NCBI GenBank assembly: GCA_028284775.1
Contig: JANQRB010000105.1
Coordinates: 23,776-87,775 of the forward strand
Length of the DNA stretch: 64,000 nucleotides
Direction: 5' to 3'
Source: Candidatus Kapaibacterium sp.
GTDB lineage: Bacteria > Bacteroidota > Ignavibacteria > Kapaibacteriales > UBA7675
Shown: positions 55,882-64,000 of the stretch, in pieces
Layout of the letters: each line of letters opens with the position of its first letter
Numbering within the stretch: the first letter of the stretch is position 1
Program-made: the position numbers and the translations under genes
Notes under the pieces: generated by a model
The model's database searches: none
What the model was told of the DNA's origin: nothing
What the model saw: the letters and a program-made list of their open reading frames with translations, nothing else

Positions 55882-57021
55882 ATGAATTTACGATCATTCT
55901 TAGCCCTTGTTTTCAGCGCAACATTGCTGTTTGCATGCAGCGAAAGCGGCACAACGTCGCCTACCGCCTCGGATCCAGCGAATCCAAACAACCCCTCAGC
56001 GCAGTCCTTTGAAGAGGAAATCACATTTGATGATTTTAACGCGATCGCCGGAGACATCCAGGCATTCAGCTTGCAGTTTTATACCGACGACGGTCTCCCG
56101 CTCGATTTACAATGGATCGAGGACCCGCAATTTGTTGATCAATTTCTGGGCAGTATCAATTTGGATACGCCACCGGAAGAAGATGTTGCCGCCGATCTGA
56201 AACAATCGGTTTATGTGCGAACTTTTGGCGGCGAAGAGTATCGATTTTATGTCTATGGCGTCAACATCGATGAGCCGGGTTTTGTCGTATTTCAGGATGG
56301 AACAGTAGGCGCTCTGCCTTCAATGCACGCAACGATCTCAAGCGCCTACGGGCTGGTTGACTACGATTCGAGCAAGGAAAAAGAGAAAGAAACCGAAACA
56401 CCGCCGCGTGAGACGGAGCCCTGGTCAGAAGAGAATTTAATCGACGATTCAGCAAAAAACGGACCGTGGACCGATATTGTGCTGGTAGTTTACCAGGATG
56501 ATCCCGGCAAAACCACGCATAAGAAAAACGCAGAACGGGTGGCGAAGGCAAATGCTCCGAATTCACAGACCTTTGGCATTAACGGCAAGAATTCACTCGT
56601 CAACGAATTGCGCAGACTAAAGGCCGCCTGCAAGCGTGTCAAAAAACTGATTATGTTCGTACACGGCAGTCCCGGCAGCTTCAGAGTCGGTCCCAAGGGT
56701 ACACCTGTCAATGGACCTACGCGTGTCGGCGGCGGAACGAATCAAACCAGTGCCCAGTCCTTTGGCCAATCGATTAAGGCCTATCTGGCGCCGAATGCCG
56801 AAATCGTTTTGGGTTCGTGTAAAACGGCCAAAGGCCAGGCAGGCAAGAATTTCATTCAGGCGCTTGCCGACGCTTCCTGCGCCAAAGTGACGGCTTCTGA
56901 CGCCGATGTCATGTGTAAAAGAAACGGCAGCGGTTCAACTACTGCAGGTCATACACACACAGCCACGCCTAATTCTCCGCCTCCGGCAGACAATGGCGTT
57001 CCCACGGGCAATTATCCCTGA
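55882..57021 (+). CDS. Lipoprotein with DUF4347/caspase-like HG...C domain, copy A
   Basis: 379 residues. Lipobox LFAC, acylated Cys19. N-terminal module at 45-165 (FTDDG strands, YRFYVYGVNIDEPGFVVFQD, DG, ISSAYGLVDY), then a charged linker SSKEKEKETE. The C-terminal domain at 195-345 has strands IVLVVYQDD, KKLIMFVHGSPGSFRVG and AEIVLGSCKTAKGQAGKNF followed by ASCAKVTASD. The HGSPGS and GSCxTAxGxxG spacing matches DUF4347-like domains and the His/Cys dyad of clan CD (caspase-like) proteases; predicted dyad His261/Cys313. This is inferred from pattern; peptidase activity is unproven. A Pro/Thr-rich tail ends the protein. A near-identically organised gene lies at 58271, with an N-module-only gene between. 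Confidence 0.75.
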   Translation: MNLRSFLALVFSATLLFACSESGTTSPTASDPANPNNPSAQSFEEEITFDDFNAIAGDIQAFSLQFYTDDGLPLDLQWIEDPQFVDQFLGSINLDTPPEEDVAADLKQSVYVRTFGGEEYRFYVYGVNIDEPGFVVFQDGTVGALPSMHATISSAYGLVDYDSSKEKEKETETPPRETEPWSEENLIDDSAKNGPWTDIVLVVYQDDPGKTTHKKNAERVAKANAPNSQTFGINGKNSLVNELRRLKAACKRVKKLIMFVHGSPGSFRVGPKGTPVNGPTRVGGGTNQTSAQSFGQSIKAYLAPNAEIVLGSCKTAKGQAGKNFIQALADASCAKVTASDADVMCKRNGSGSTTAGHTHTATPNSPPPADNGVPTGNYP

Positions 57022-57081
57022 CGCTGCAATGCAATGACAGATCATTCGACGTAGTTCAACAAGAGAAAAGATGAATACCAA

Positions 57082-57188
57082 GGGCTGTCTCGAATGGTGA
57101 CACTTCACTCTTTCCTGACTCTGCAATCGTAATCGTAATCGATCAGAGCTACCTGGTACGGAGTGTACTTGTTACATTCGAGACAGCC
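57082..57188. mobile_element. MITE-like element with 14-bp terminal inverted repeats
   Basis: GGCTGTCTCGAATG at 57083-57096 and its exact reverse complement CATTCGAGACAGCC at 57175-57188 flank 78 bases without an ORF. The GGCTGTCTC end sequence resembles terminal repeats of several insertion sequences in the FCB group. A target duplication is not evident. It lies between lipoprotein copy A and the N-module gene. It could instead act as a long hairpin terminator for copy A. Confidence 0.55.
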
Positions 57189-57217
57189 ATTAATTGTAAA
57201 CACTGACCGAAATTAAG

Positions 57218-57727
57218 ATGACACTTTCGGATATGCTTCATGCCAGGATGCTGGCCTTACTCATCGGCACCCTGCTGCTGTTGCCAGTACAACAGCTTCA
57301 ACCGCATCAATCAAAGGAGCAAAACGTGACTTTCCAGGGTTTCTTAGCATTCAAGGAGTGGATAAAAATGCAATCTACTCTGACCCGCTTTTGTCTGGTA
57401 GATCGTTTCAGCGGGCTGGATCAAGAGCCCTCCGAATGGAGAATCACGACAAGGAAGTGGATTCAGGACAGCATCCTGTGCCGGCGTTTTCGCGAGAGTA
57501 TCGATTCTGACAGTTTCGAAGAATCAATGTTCAGCAGTGATGAAAGCCGGTACATCGCGCTTGAATTCAAAAGCGCCGGCCGTTTTCTCGTAGACCTGCT
57601 CAATATTGAAGACGGCGCTGTCGGCAACCTGAGCTTTGCCGACGGTACCGTGAACGTCAGCGATGATCTGCGCCTTGTTATTCAGGAGGCTTACGGGATA
57701 CAAAAATTTACAACGAGCTTAAACTGA
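57218..57727 (+). CDS. N-module-only paralog of the two H/C lipoproteins
   Basis: 169 residues with a hydrophobic N-terminus (LHARMLALLIGTLLLLPVQQ), a likely signal peptide or anchor. No lipobox Cys. Residues about 110-165 (RFLVDLLNIEDGAVGNLSFA, DG, LRLVIQEAYGI) align with residues 120-160 of both neighbouring lipoproteins (RFYVYGVNIDEPGFVVFQDG ... ISSAYGL), while the catalytic-type C-terminal domain is absent. It may be an inhibitor, a partner, or a truncated duplicate. Two internal Met codons (6 and 11) are alternative starts. Position in the tandem cluster supports a functional link. Confidence 0.65.
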   Translation: MTLSDMLHARMLALLIGTLLLLPVQQLQPHQSKEQNVTFQGFLAFKEWIKMQSTLTRFCLVDRFSGLDQEPSEWRITTRKWIQDSILCRRFRESIDSDSFEESMFSSDESRYIALEFKSAGRFLVDLLNIEDGAVGNLSFADGTVNVSDDLRLVIQEAYGIQKFTTSLN

Positions 57728-58270
57728 AGCACTTGATTCATCCTTCAAGATCACGACGACAAGGACTATAAGAAATATTAATTTCATGTTGCATTTCTCA
57801 AACATACATGTTTTATTGAGCGGTGTTGCCGATCAGCGGCGACGCCTGATTTAGGATGTCAATTAACGGATGTCGATCTTTATCACTGCCTGTCAACGAC
57901 ATCTCTGACTACTCTGATTATTGTTGCGCTCGATTGTACGGATTAAAGCCGGGGCCACCTTCGCGCGACCGATATTCTCGTTTAGACCAATGCCTGAGTG
58001 TCGTAAGTCATGTGGCGGTAATTGCCGCTTCACATCTATTCAAAGTATGTTGTTTACAGTCAAAGCCGGTTTCGGCTGTCGCACACGCGGCTGCCAGAAA
58101 GAGTAGTCGGCATTAAGAGGCGTTTGGCCGCTAGTGCAGACAGAGCGTGTTCCCATTGAATCCGCAGGTAAATCCATTAGGAATCGCCGTTTCCGAAGCC
58201 ACCGGGCTGCCAGACTGTAATCTCGCCTTCCAAAAGCATTTCAAATCTTTAACTCAGGAGATGATGTACC
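57728..58270. other. Intergenic region, no supported gene
   Basis: About 540 bases. Short frames at 57856-58116 have no motif. The AGGAG at 58257-58261 is the ribosome-binding site of the next gene. Confidence 0.4.
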
Positions 58271-59416
58271 ATGAGTATGCGATATCTCTTTGCGCTATGC
58301 TGTGCTGCAACGCTGCTCTTCAGCTGCAATGAGCGCTCCGGCACGACGGCACCCACGGACAGCGGCGACAATCCCAAGGGACCATCGCCGCAGTCGACCT
58401 TTGCCGACCCGATTGACTACGCCCTGTTCGATGCTCTGTCGCCGCAATTCGAAGCTTTTACCCTCCAGTTTTACGACGATGCGACGGGCGATCCGCTGGA
58501 CCTCGTCTGGATTCAGGATCCCCTGATTGTCGCTGATTTCTTAGGCGGCATCGATATGAGTATTCCGCCCGAAGAACAGATCGGTCACGATCTGATGCAA
58601 ACCGCGTACGTCCGAACGATGAACGGCGAAATCTATCGCTTTTATGTCGCTGATATCGTGGAGAACGAAGCGGGCCTGGCGGTTTTCCATGATGGAGTCG
58701 TTACGACATCGCCCTCTCTGCATACCACAATCGCATCGGCCTACGGTTTGATCGGCTATGAATCGTCGAAGGAAAAAGAAAAGGAAAAGACTTCGCCCTG
58801 GCAGGAAGCCGAGTCATTCAGTGAAGAGACGCTAATCGCCGATCCGCCCAAAGCCGGCCCATGGACGGATATCACCCTGATTGTTTACCAGGATGATCCC
58901 GGCAAAGTCTTCATGAAGAACAACGCCAATCGTCTCGCGCAAGCCGCTAATTCACAGGCTTTTGGTGTTAACGGCCTAAACTCGCTGGTCAATGAAATGC
59001 GTCGACTCAAGGCACAGTGCAAACGTGTTAAAACCCTGATCATGTTAGTGCACGGCAGTCCCGGCAGCTTCCGGCTAGGACCGAAAGGCGCGCCCTTCAA
59101 CGGTCCGTCGCGCGTCGGAGGAGGAGGCAACCAGACCAGCCCGCAGGCATTCGGCCAGGCCATCAAACAATATCTGGCGCCCAATGCGACGATAAAACTG
59201 GGCTCATGCAAAACTGCCAAAGGACAGAAGGGACAGAATTTCATTCAGGCTGTTGCCGATGCTTCCTGCGCCACCGTACAGGCGACCGATAAGAATACCA
59301 AGTTCAAGAGCGACGGTACGCCGGTCAAGACTGCCGGCAATGTTTACACGGCCACGCCCAATCAGCCGCCGCCGGTCAACAATGGACCGCCGCCGGGCGG
59401 CACATTCCCAGGCTGA
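58271..59416 (+). CDS. Lipoprotein with DUF4347/caspase-like HG...C domain, copy B
   Basis: 381 residues, AGGAG ten bases before the ATG. Lipobox LFSC, Cys19. Same layout as copy A: N-module (about 45-160, YRFYVADIVENEAGLAVFHD, DG, IASAYGLIGY), linker SSKEKEKEK, and C-terminal domain with IMLVHGSPGSFRLG and LGSCKTAKGQKGQNF. His261 and Cys313 fall at exactly the same residue numbers as in copy A, and the region 195-340 is the most similar part. The tail is richer in Pro/Gly (PPPVNNGPPPGG). The strong match in the C-terminal domain against greater drift in the N-module suggests purifying selection on the putative dyad domain. Substrate and activity are unproven. Confidence 0.75.
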   Translation: MSMRYLFALCCAATLLFSCNERSGTTAPTDSGDNPKGPSPQSTFADPIDYALFDALSPQFEAFTLQFYDDATGDPLDLVWIQDPLIVADFLGGIDMSIPPEEQIGHDLMQTAYVRTMNGEIYRFYVADIVENEAGLAVFHDGVVTTSPSLHTTIASAYGLIGYESSKEKEKEKTSPWQEAESFSEETLIADPPKAGPWTDITLIVYQDDPGKVFMKNNANRLAQAANSQAFGVNGLNSLVNEMRRLKAQCKRVKTLIMLVHGSPGSFRLGPKGAPFNGPSRVGGGGNQTSPQAFGQAIKQYLAPNATIKLGSCKTAKGQKGQNFIQAVADASCATVQATDKNTKFKSDGTPVKTAGNVYTATPNQPPPVNNGPPPGGTFPG

Positions 59417-60314
59417 TTATTTGTTGGATGTGTATTGATGAAATACGACAAGCACAACGCGAAGTGCGCAATCGCCATAGAACTATCTGAAGAAAGAAAG
59501 CTTCCTTTTGCGGCGCACTTCGCGGTGCTTCTCTTCCGGGTCGGCATAACCGAGCTGACTGGCCACGTTAATATCGACATGCGCGTCCATATCCGACTGA
59601 TACGAGTCAAACTTCGTCCAGGCATCGCCGATTTTTGATCGAGCGCAGGAAGCCTACTGACAAATCTTTGGACGGAGGAATGACGGACTTAACACAACGA
59701 CATAGTCGACTAATGATGAATTTGAGATTTCACCAATCTTCGCTTGCCCCTGACAGCTGGCAGATCCGACCGGATGGACAGGAGCAATGGTCTTTAAACA
59801 AGTAGATTACTGCGAACAGCCGAATTTGCAGCCTTGCTCACTACTTCAAATTCCGCTGATTAACACGATGATTTTCTTCCGACAGCATCCCGACGAATCC
59901 TATGGATGCCGTCGCGACGGAGCAGTTGCAAGGGAAGAGAAGCTTTCATCGACCTGCTCTAGGTCACGTGAGTCAGCCTGTTGACGACTTCTCGACCTGG
60001 ACGCAGGTAGTCAGGATCGTTGACGCACTCAAGCTTGCCGTCGGGCACGAAGTCCACTTCATCAAACGAGAGTCAGCTCATAGTGCCGACCACGACGTCT
60101 TGCGATTCATTTTCTCTTACCGTAAATCGGGGACATTGAGCCGATCGCAGCGCTGCCATCGAAGAGTTGAAATTGCTTGCGCGGACCCTGTTACAAGTGT
60201 ATTTTGGCCGCCGGTCGTCAAGTCGCGGGATGATTCTAAGGCAATGGGCAACTGGAGACAATCGATCACTTTCGACCCTGAGATCTATTTCATCATTGCG
60301 GGTGCCGAGGCACG
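59417..60314. other. Long intergenic region with a gene remnant
   Basis: About 900 bases. Contains the remnant at 59483-59653. A rightward 151-codon frame at 59902-60357 overlaps the next gene, has uneven composition and is not called. No strong terminator is visible after copy B. Confidence 0.45.
59483..59653 (-). pseudogene. Coding-like fragment without a start codon
   Basis: Between TAG (59654-59656) and TAG (59483-59485), the minus strand reads 56 residues with strongly coding codon choice: SKIGDAWTKFDSYQSDMDAH followed by VDINVASQLGYADPEEKHRE and VRRKRKLSFFR. The only Met is at residue 22. It looks like the C-terminal end of a gene whose 5' part is lost or frameshifted, or a 35-residue small protein. 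No family recognised. Confidence 0.4.
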
Positions 60315-62141
60315 ATGGGAGTCAATCGCAAGCGGATCGTGCAAGGATTTCTGCTAGTGCTGTGGCAGTTTGCACTCTTGTCGCAAGCGCCGGCGCAGGA
60401 AGCGGACAGGGCAGAAGAGACGGCGGCGACAGGGCAGGAAGCCTCTGCCACGAACATCGCCGGTCGGAAAAAACCGGCAGCTAAAACGCCGGCAGCGGTC
60501 AGTATACGCGGCTCCGCCCGTTTATCTGCCGATTACTATTCGATGAATCCCGATCCGCAGGGCGTCGTGTCGGCCAGACGACCTTCACCATTGTATCGAC
60601 TGCTCTTTGCGCCGACCATTTCGATTTACGATTTGCGCATCCCGATCAGTCTGATCCTGTCCAGCAAACAGACCAATGTCACGACGCCACGCGCCTCGGA
60701 CCAGACCTTCAGGCAGTTTCTCGAAAATCCGATGAATCGCATTTCCGTCGCGCCGCAACTGGGCTGGGCCCGGATCAACCTAGGCCATCACGTTCCGCGT
60801 TATTCCGAACTAACAATGGGTGACATGCAGATTTTTGGCGCCGGTTTCGACCTGCGGCCGGACAAATTTCGCGTGGCGGCCTTTCGCGGTACTTCGCAGC
60901 GCGCCATCGAACCCGCGCTCGATCTCGGGACGCCCGGCGCCTTCCAACGCGATATGCTGGCGGCCCATCTCGGCTTTGGCGGACGCAAGAGCTTTCGCGT
61001 CGGCTTGACGGCCGTCAAGATGGAGGACGACATCAACTCGATCGAAGGCGGCGCCGATCACCTGCGGCCGGAAGAGGGCTTTTCGAGTTCGATCAGTTTC
61101 TTTGTACCCATCGCCGACTTGCTCTTTGTCGATGCCGAGATTGCCGCCTCGGTGTTTACGCGTGACCTGCGGGCGGCGGAGGTAGACGACGAAGACCTCG
61201 ATGCCTTCAACTCGCTGTTGCCGATTCGCGAGTCCACGCGCGCCGATTATGCCGGTGCTTTGACGATCGGCGTCGACCAAAGTGACTGGGGACTGGAAGC
61301 GCGTGTACGCCTACTCGGTGACGGCTTTGTTGCGCTTGGTTATCCCTTTCTGCAATCCGACCAAATAGAATATTCGTTGGCGCCGCGGCTGCGTCTGTTT
61401 GAAGGCAAGCTGGATCTGAGCGGCTCGATCGGTCAGCGCGAAAACAATATCTCGGACACCAAGGCCGAGACGGCAACGCAGCTTATCGGCTCCGCCAATA
61501 TTCTGGCGCAGATCACCGAAAACTTCGCCCTGAACGCCAGCTATTCCAATTTCGGCTTTCGCAACAATGTGGATGAGAACAATGAAGCGCGGGTGGAAAT
61601 GATATCGCAGGCGCTTGCGGTGTCGCCGATGCTGACGATTGACGGTGAGGAGATTCGGCATAGCCTAGCCGCAACCCTGTCGCTTGACGATTTTACCGAC
61701 CGCAACGTTATCAGCGGCGCGATGAACAGCAACAACACCCGTTCGGTGTTTCTGAACTACAGCGCTCGGTTTACGACTCTGCCGCTGAGCTGCAACCTCT
61801 CGCTCAGCAACCTGCAAAGTGATCCCGACGAAGAAAGCGGACTCGACAGCCGTTTCGGCGCGCTGTCGATCAGTATAAATTCGCTACATCTCGGCGGCAG
61901 CTATCGTTTGCTGGAAGGTGACTTGACGCCCTCGCTCAAATTTTCCTATTCGGCCAGCAGTACTGCCGATTTCAGCGCCGACACGAATCTGCTGATGCGG
62001 CTGGGTCTGAAATACAAAGTCCTGGCATCGACGACACTCAGTCTGAATGCCTCGCTGAAGCTCTATTCCTACGGTTCGGCTCGGCCCGACGTTTCCTACA
62101 CGGAGAATTTTTTGCAGACCGCTTTTGCAACGCGATTCTAG
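60315..62141 (+). CDS. Predicted outer-membrane beta-barrel protein
   Basis: 608 residues with a signal peptide (residues 1-28, ending APAQ). An Ala/Thr/Lys-rich linker (30-60) is followed by many amphipathic strands with short turns (SARLSADYYSM, ISIYDLRIPISLILSS, KFRVAAFRG, FRVGLTAVKM, WGLEARVRLLGDGFVALGY, LRLFEGKLDLSGSIGQR, NFALNASYSNFGF, LGGSYRLLEGDLTPSLKFSY). It ends in LNASLKLYSYG ... TAFATRF, consistent with a large barrel of 20 or more strands closing on a terminal Phe. No TonB plug. It could be a porin or a T9SS-associated barrel. The next gene begins 84 bases on in the same direction. Confidence 0.7.
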   Translation: MGVNRKRIVQGFLLVLWQFALLSQAPAQEADRAEETAATGQEASATNIAGRKKPAAKTPAAVSIRGSARLSADYYSMNPDPQGVVSARRPSPLYRLLFAPTISIYDLRIPISLILSSKQTNVTTPRASDQTFRQFLENPMNRISVAPQLGWARINLGHHVPRYSELTMGDMQIFGAGFDLRPDKFRVAAFRGTSQRAIEPALDLGTPGAFQRDMLAAHLGFGGRKSFRVGLTAVKMEDDINSIEGGADHLRPEEGFSSSISFFVPIADLLFVDAEIAASVFTRDLRAAEVDDEDLDAFNSLLPIRESTRADYAGALTIGVDQSDWGLEARVRLLGDGFVALGYPFLQSDQIEYSLAPRLRLFEGKLDLSGSIGQRENNISDTKAETATQLIGSANILAQITENFALNASYSNFGFRNNVDENNEARVEMISQALAVSPMLTIDGEEIRHSLAATLSLDDFTDRNVISGAMNSNNTRSVFLNYSARFTTLPLSCNLSLSNLQSDPDEESGLDSRFGALSISINSLHLGGSYRLLEGDLTPSLKFSYSASSTADFSADTNLLMRLGLKYKVLASTTLSLNASLKLYSYGSARPDVSYTENFLQTAFATRF

Positions 62142-62225
62142 TAGTCGGGCGGAAGGGAAGGGCTGCATATTGAGGATCGTATTTGACATTGGCGCCGCTA
62201 AATCCGAAGTTCAGCCTCAACCGAC

Positions 62226-64000
62226 ATGAATACAATGAAAGTTTTACGGCGATATCTCACCCTGCTTATTCTGTCGATCGCGGCGTCCCCAAGTCCGGCG
62301 CAGCAGACAATCGGCATTCAGCTATTTATCGCAGCTAATCCCTCGCCCTATCTCTACGAATGGCAGGTGGGCAATGAGACGGCGCAAATGGTTGTCAACA
62401 ATGCCGGCAACGCCACAGTCGAAGCCAAGGTACGCACGGTAGTGTCGCGTAACGGTCTGCTGCAGGCCGAGACCGACGACGACCAGATGGAGATTCTGCG
62501 CTTCGCACCGGGCCTGACAACCCTCGATCCGGCGGTCATTATCCCTTACGAAGCCGTTAATTTCATCGATGATGTCGATCAGACCGTGACCCGCAGCGGC
62601 AAGCTGCCCGCCGGTGTTTATCAGATTTGCGTGGATCTAATCCACCCCCTGAGCCATGAGTCATTGACATCCAATCCGGTCTGCCGCTTCTTTCGGCTGA
62701 CTGATTATCAGGCGCCGATCCTGTTGCAGCCGCTGAATGCTCAGCAAATTCCAGCCGAGCAATCCAGCCGTATTCTGTTTCGATGGACGCCGGTCGTACC
62801 GTCGCCGGCGGACGGTCCGGGCGCAGTAACTTATACCCTGCGCCTCTTCGAAATTATGCCCGCTCAGCGCCCGATGCAGGCCTTTCGCGCCAACCTGCCG
62901 ATCTTGGAAGCGGAGCTGGCGGGTCTCACGCAACTCCTCTGGCCGCCCGACGTCGAGCTGCCGCGCGCCGGACGGCGCTATATCTGGTCGGTACGCGCGA
63001 CTGATGACGAGGACCGTCCCCTCGGGGACGCTGATGGCTATGCGGAACCGTTTAGCTTTGAACTGTCGGAGCGGATCGGCGAATTCGATGAAGACCCCTT
63101 TCAGATCGACTCCGAGCTGGAGCCGACCGATTCTTTCAAGGACGGTGCCGCTTCCGTCCGTCAGGATTCCAGTGCGGCGGCCAAATTCGATGACGATACA
63201 GGAAACACCGGCTCAGCTTTGGGCGGTCTGCGTTTTCGTCCCACGGCGGTAGCACTGCTACCCGTCGCTGTCAAGCCAGGCGATGAAACATCGAAAGATC
63301 GCAGTATTCACAGCGCCCTGATCGACTTTCGCGCGGAGGGCTTTTCGGTCGATTCGCTGCTCCTGGCCAAAACATCGCAATGGACACGGCTGGCGATCGG
63401 CGAACAACCTGCCGATCCGGCGCTGACATTCTGGGATCCCGGTAATGCGATGCTGCCTCCGCCCGACGATAGTATACCTGCGCCCGCCGCGCTGCAGAAG
63501 ACGGAAATTCGTGACTCGGCAAACATTTTGTTCATGCTTGCCCCCTGGTATCGCCTGGGTAGGGGCGAGGCGCATACGCGTTCAGACCTTATCAGCGGCT
63601 TTGTTCAGTCACGGGATAGCGTGCTGAGGCTGTGGCTGCATTCAATAGAACTCCGCCTGCCGCCGCAAGCAGAGTTAGGCAGGGACGAAAGCCGTCTGGA
63701 TACCGCTGCGGGTGAAAATATGTGGCGGGGCGCATCCGGCCGACTGCTGCTGGGGATGCCCGGCTCGACCCTGTTCAGCAGCAGCGGCAAGGAGTTACTC
63801 GCCCACGAGCTGACGCATTCCCGGCAGCAAAGGGCCGCCGACCCTGCGGCGGATCCGCTCGAATCATATCCGGGGACGCGCAGGGTGGAACAAGAGATCG
63901 AACAACTTCAGAGTCGTGTCGAGACTAGCGATCACGCGCAGCAACTTGGAGAATACGAGGCGCTGCTGGCGCCGCGACGCTGGATTGCCTGTAGTATCGA
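62226..64000 (+). CDS. Large secreted protein with DUF4157-like HELTH zincin motif, partial
   Basis: From ATG 62226 the frame stays open to the right edge (591 codons). Signal peptide 1-25 (ending SPAQ). Residues about 30-270 resemble the TANFOR-like/fibronectin-type beta domains of large FCB-group surface proteins (SPYLYEWQVGNETAQMVVNN, LPAGVYQICVDL, ILFRWTPVVPSP, YTLRLFEIMPAQRP). Around 500-535 SGRLLLGMPGSTLFSSSG is followed by KELLAHELTHSRQQ, a DUF4157-type zincin with HELTH at 527-531. In other bacteria DUF4157 marks toxins and effectors, including extracellular contractile injection system cargo. The rest of the protein is outside the window. It may be cotranscribed with the barrel gene 84 bases upstream. 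Confidence 0.75.
   Translation, partial: MNTMKVLRRYLTLLILSIAASPSPAQQTIGIQLFIAANPSPYLYEWQVGNETAQMVVNNAGNATVEAKVRTVVSRNGLLQAETDDDQMEILRFAPGLTTLDPAVIIPYEAVNFIDDVDQTVTRSGKLPAGVYQICVDLIHPLSHESLTSNPVCRFFRLTDYQAPILLQPLNAQQIPAEQSSRILFRWTPVVPSPADGPGAVTYTLRLFEIMPAQRPMQAFRANLPILEAELAGLTQLLWPPDVELPRAGRRYIWSVRATDDEDRPLGDADGYAEPFSFELSERIGEFDEDPFQIDSELEPTDSFKDGAASVRQDSSAAAKFDDDTGNTGSALGGLRFRPTAVALLPVAVKPGDETSKDRSIHSALIDFRAEGFSVDSLLLAKTSQWTRLAIGEQPADPALTFWDPGNAMLPPPDDSIPAPAALQKTEIRDSANILFMLAPWYRLGRGEAHTRSDLISGFVQSRDSVLRLWLHSIELRLPPQAELGRDESRLDTAAGENMWRGASGRLLLGMPGSTLFSSSGKELLAHELTHSRQQRAADPAADPLESYPGTRRVEQEIEQLQSRVETSDHAQQLGEYEALLAPRRWIACSI

Noticed and set aside
59902..60357. A 151-codon plus-strand frame ahead of the barrel gene
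   Set aside because: It overlaps the signal-peptide start of the next gene out of frame and has irregular composition.

Overview
The window looks like a chromosome segment from an uncultured member of the Bacteroidota/Chlorobiota/Ignavibacteriota (FCB) group, moderately GC-rich. The clues are four secreted proteins with C-terminal type IX secretion (T9SS) sorting domains, a CarboxypepD_reg-type TonB-dependent receptor, a secreted PNGase F-like glycosidase, many short lipoproteins, weak or missing Shine-Dalgarno sites, and long spacers. The exact lineage is inferred and cannot be fixed from the sequence alone. I saw no rRNA, tRNA or CRISPR array.

Layout. 1-4.7 kb (all leftward): an Asp-box propeller protein cut by the window edge, a beta-propeller phytase lipoprotein and an S41-family protease lipoprotein. 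5.0-23.7 kb: three giant paralogous secreted beta-solenoid proteins (1486, 2544 and 1458 aa, all leftward) that share the same N-terminal head, a TTA(T/S)I-rich coil repeat and the same C-terminal module with a calcium-loop-like end. A CAP-domain protein and a DinB-like protein sit between the first two. 23.8-36 kb: a dicarboxylate/amino-acid symporter, a TonB receptor, a GH108 peptidoglycan hydrolase with a small partner ORF, a repeat-filled spacer, a stand-alone receiver, a PPC-domain protein, an ATGA-coupled outer-membrane protein and lipoprotein pair, a frameshifted DUF427-like gene and an ArsO-like monooxygenase. 36.8-41 kb: a secreted DUF2723-like protein, a PadR regulator overlapping a permease-prefix membrane protein, and a T9SS BNR-repeat protein. 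41.4-53.4 kb (rightward): a lipoprotein, a PNGase F-like protein, an M36 metalloprotease, an OmpA-type protein, an APH-fold kinase and a PQQ-type sugar dehydrogenase. 53.6-64 kb: an atypical receiver with Glu at the phosphoacceptor site, a second DinB-like protein, a tandem pair of lipoproteins with a predicted HG/C caspase-like fold flanking a gene that encodes only their N-terminal module, an outer-membrane protein, and the start of a large protein with a HELTH zincin motif.

Most genes appear to face the cell surface. Phytase, S41 protease, M36 protease, PNGase F-like enzyme and sugar dehydrogenase fit extracellular scavenging of phosphate, protein, glycoprotein glycans and sugars, with the TonB receptor and symporter for uptake. 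The two most novel-looking items are the giant threonine-ladder solenoids with internal 52- and 102-residue repeats, and the duplicated H261/C313 lipoproteins with their orphan N-module gene.
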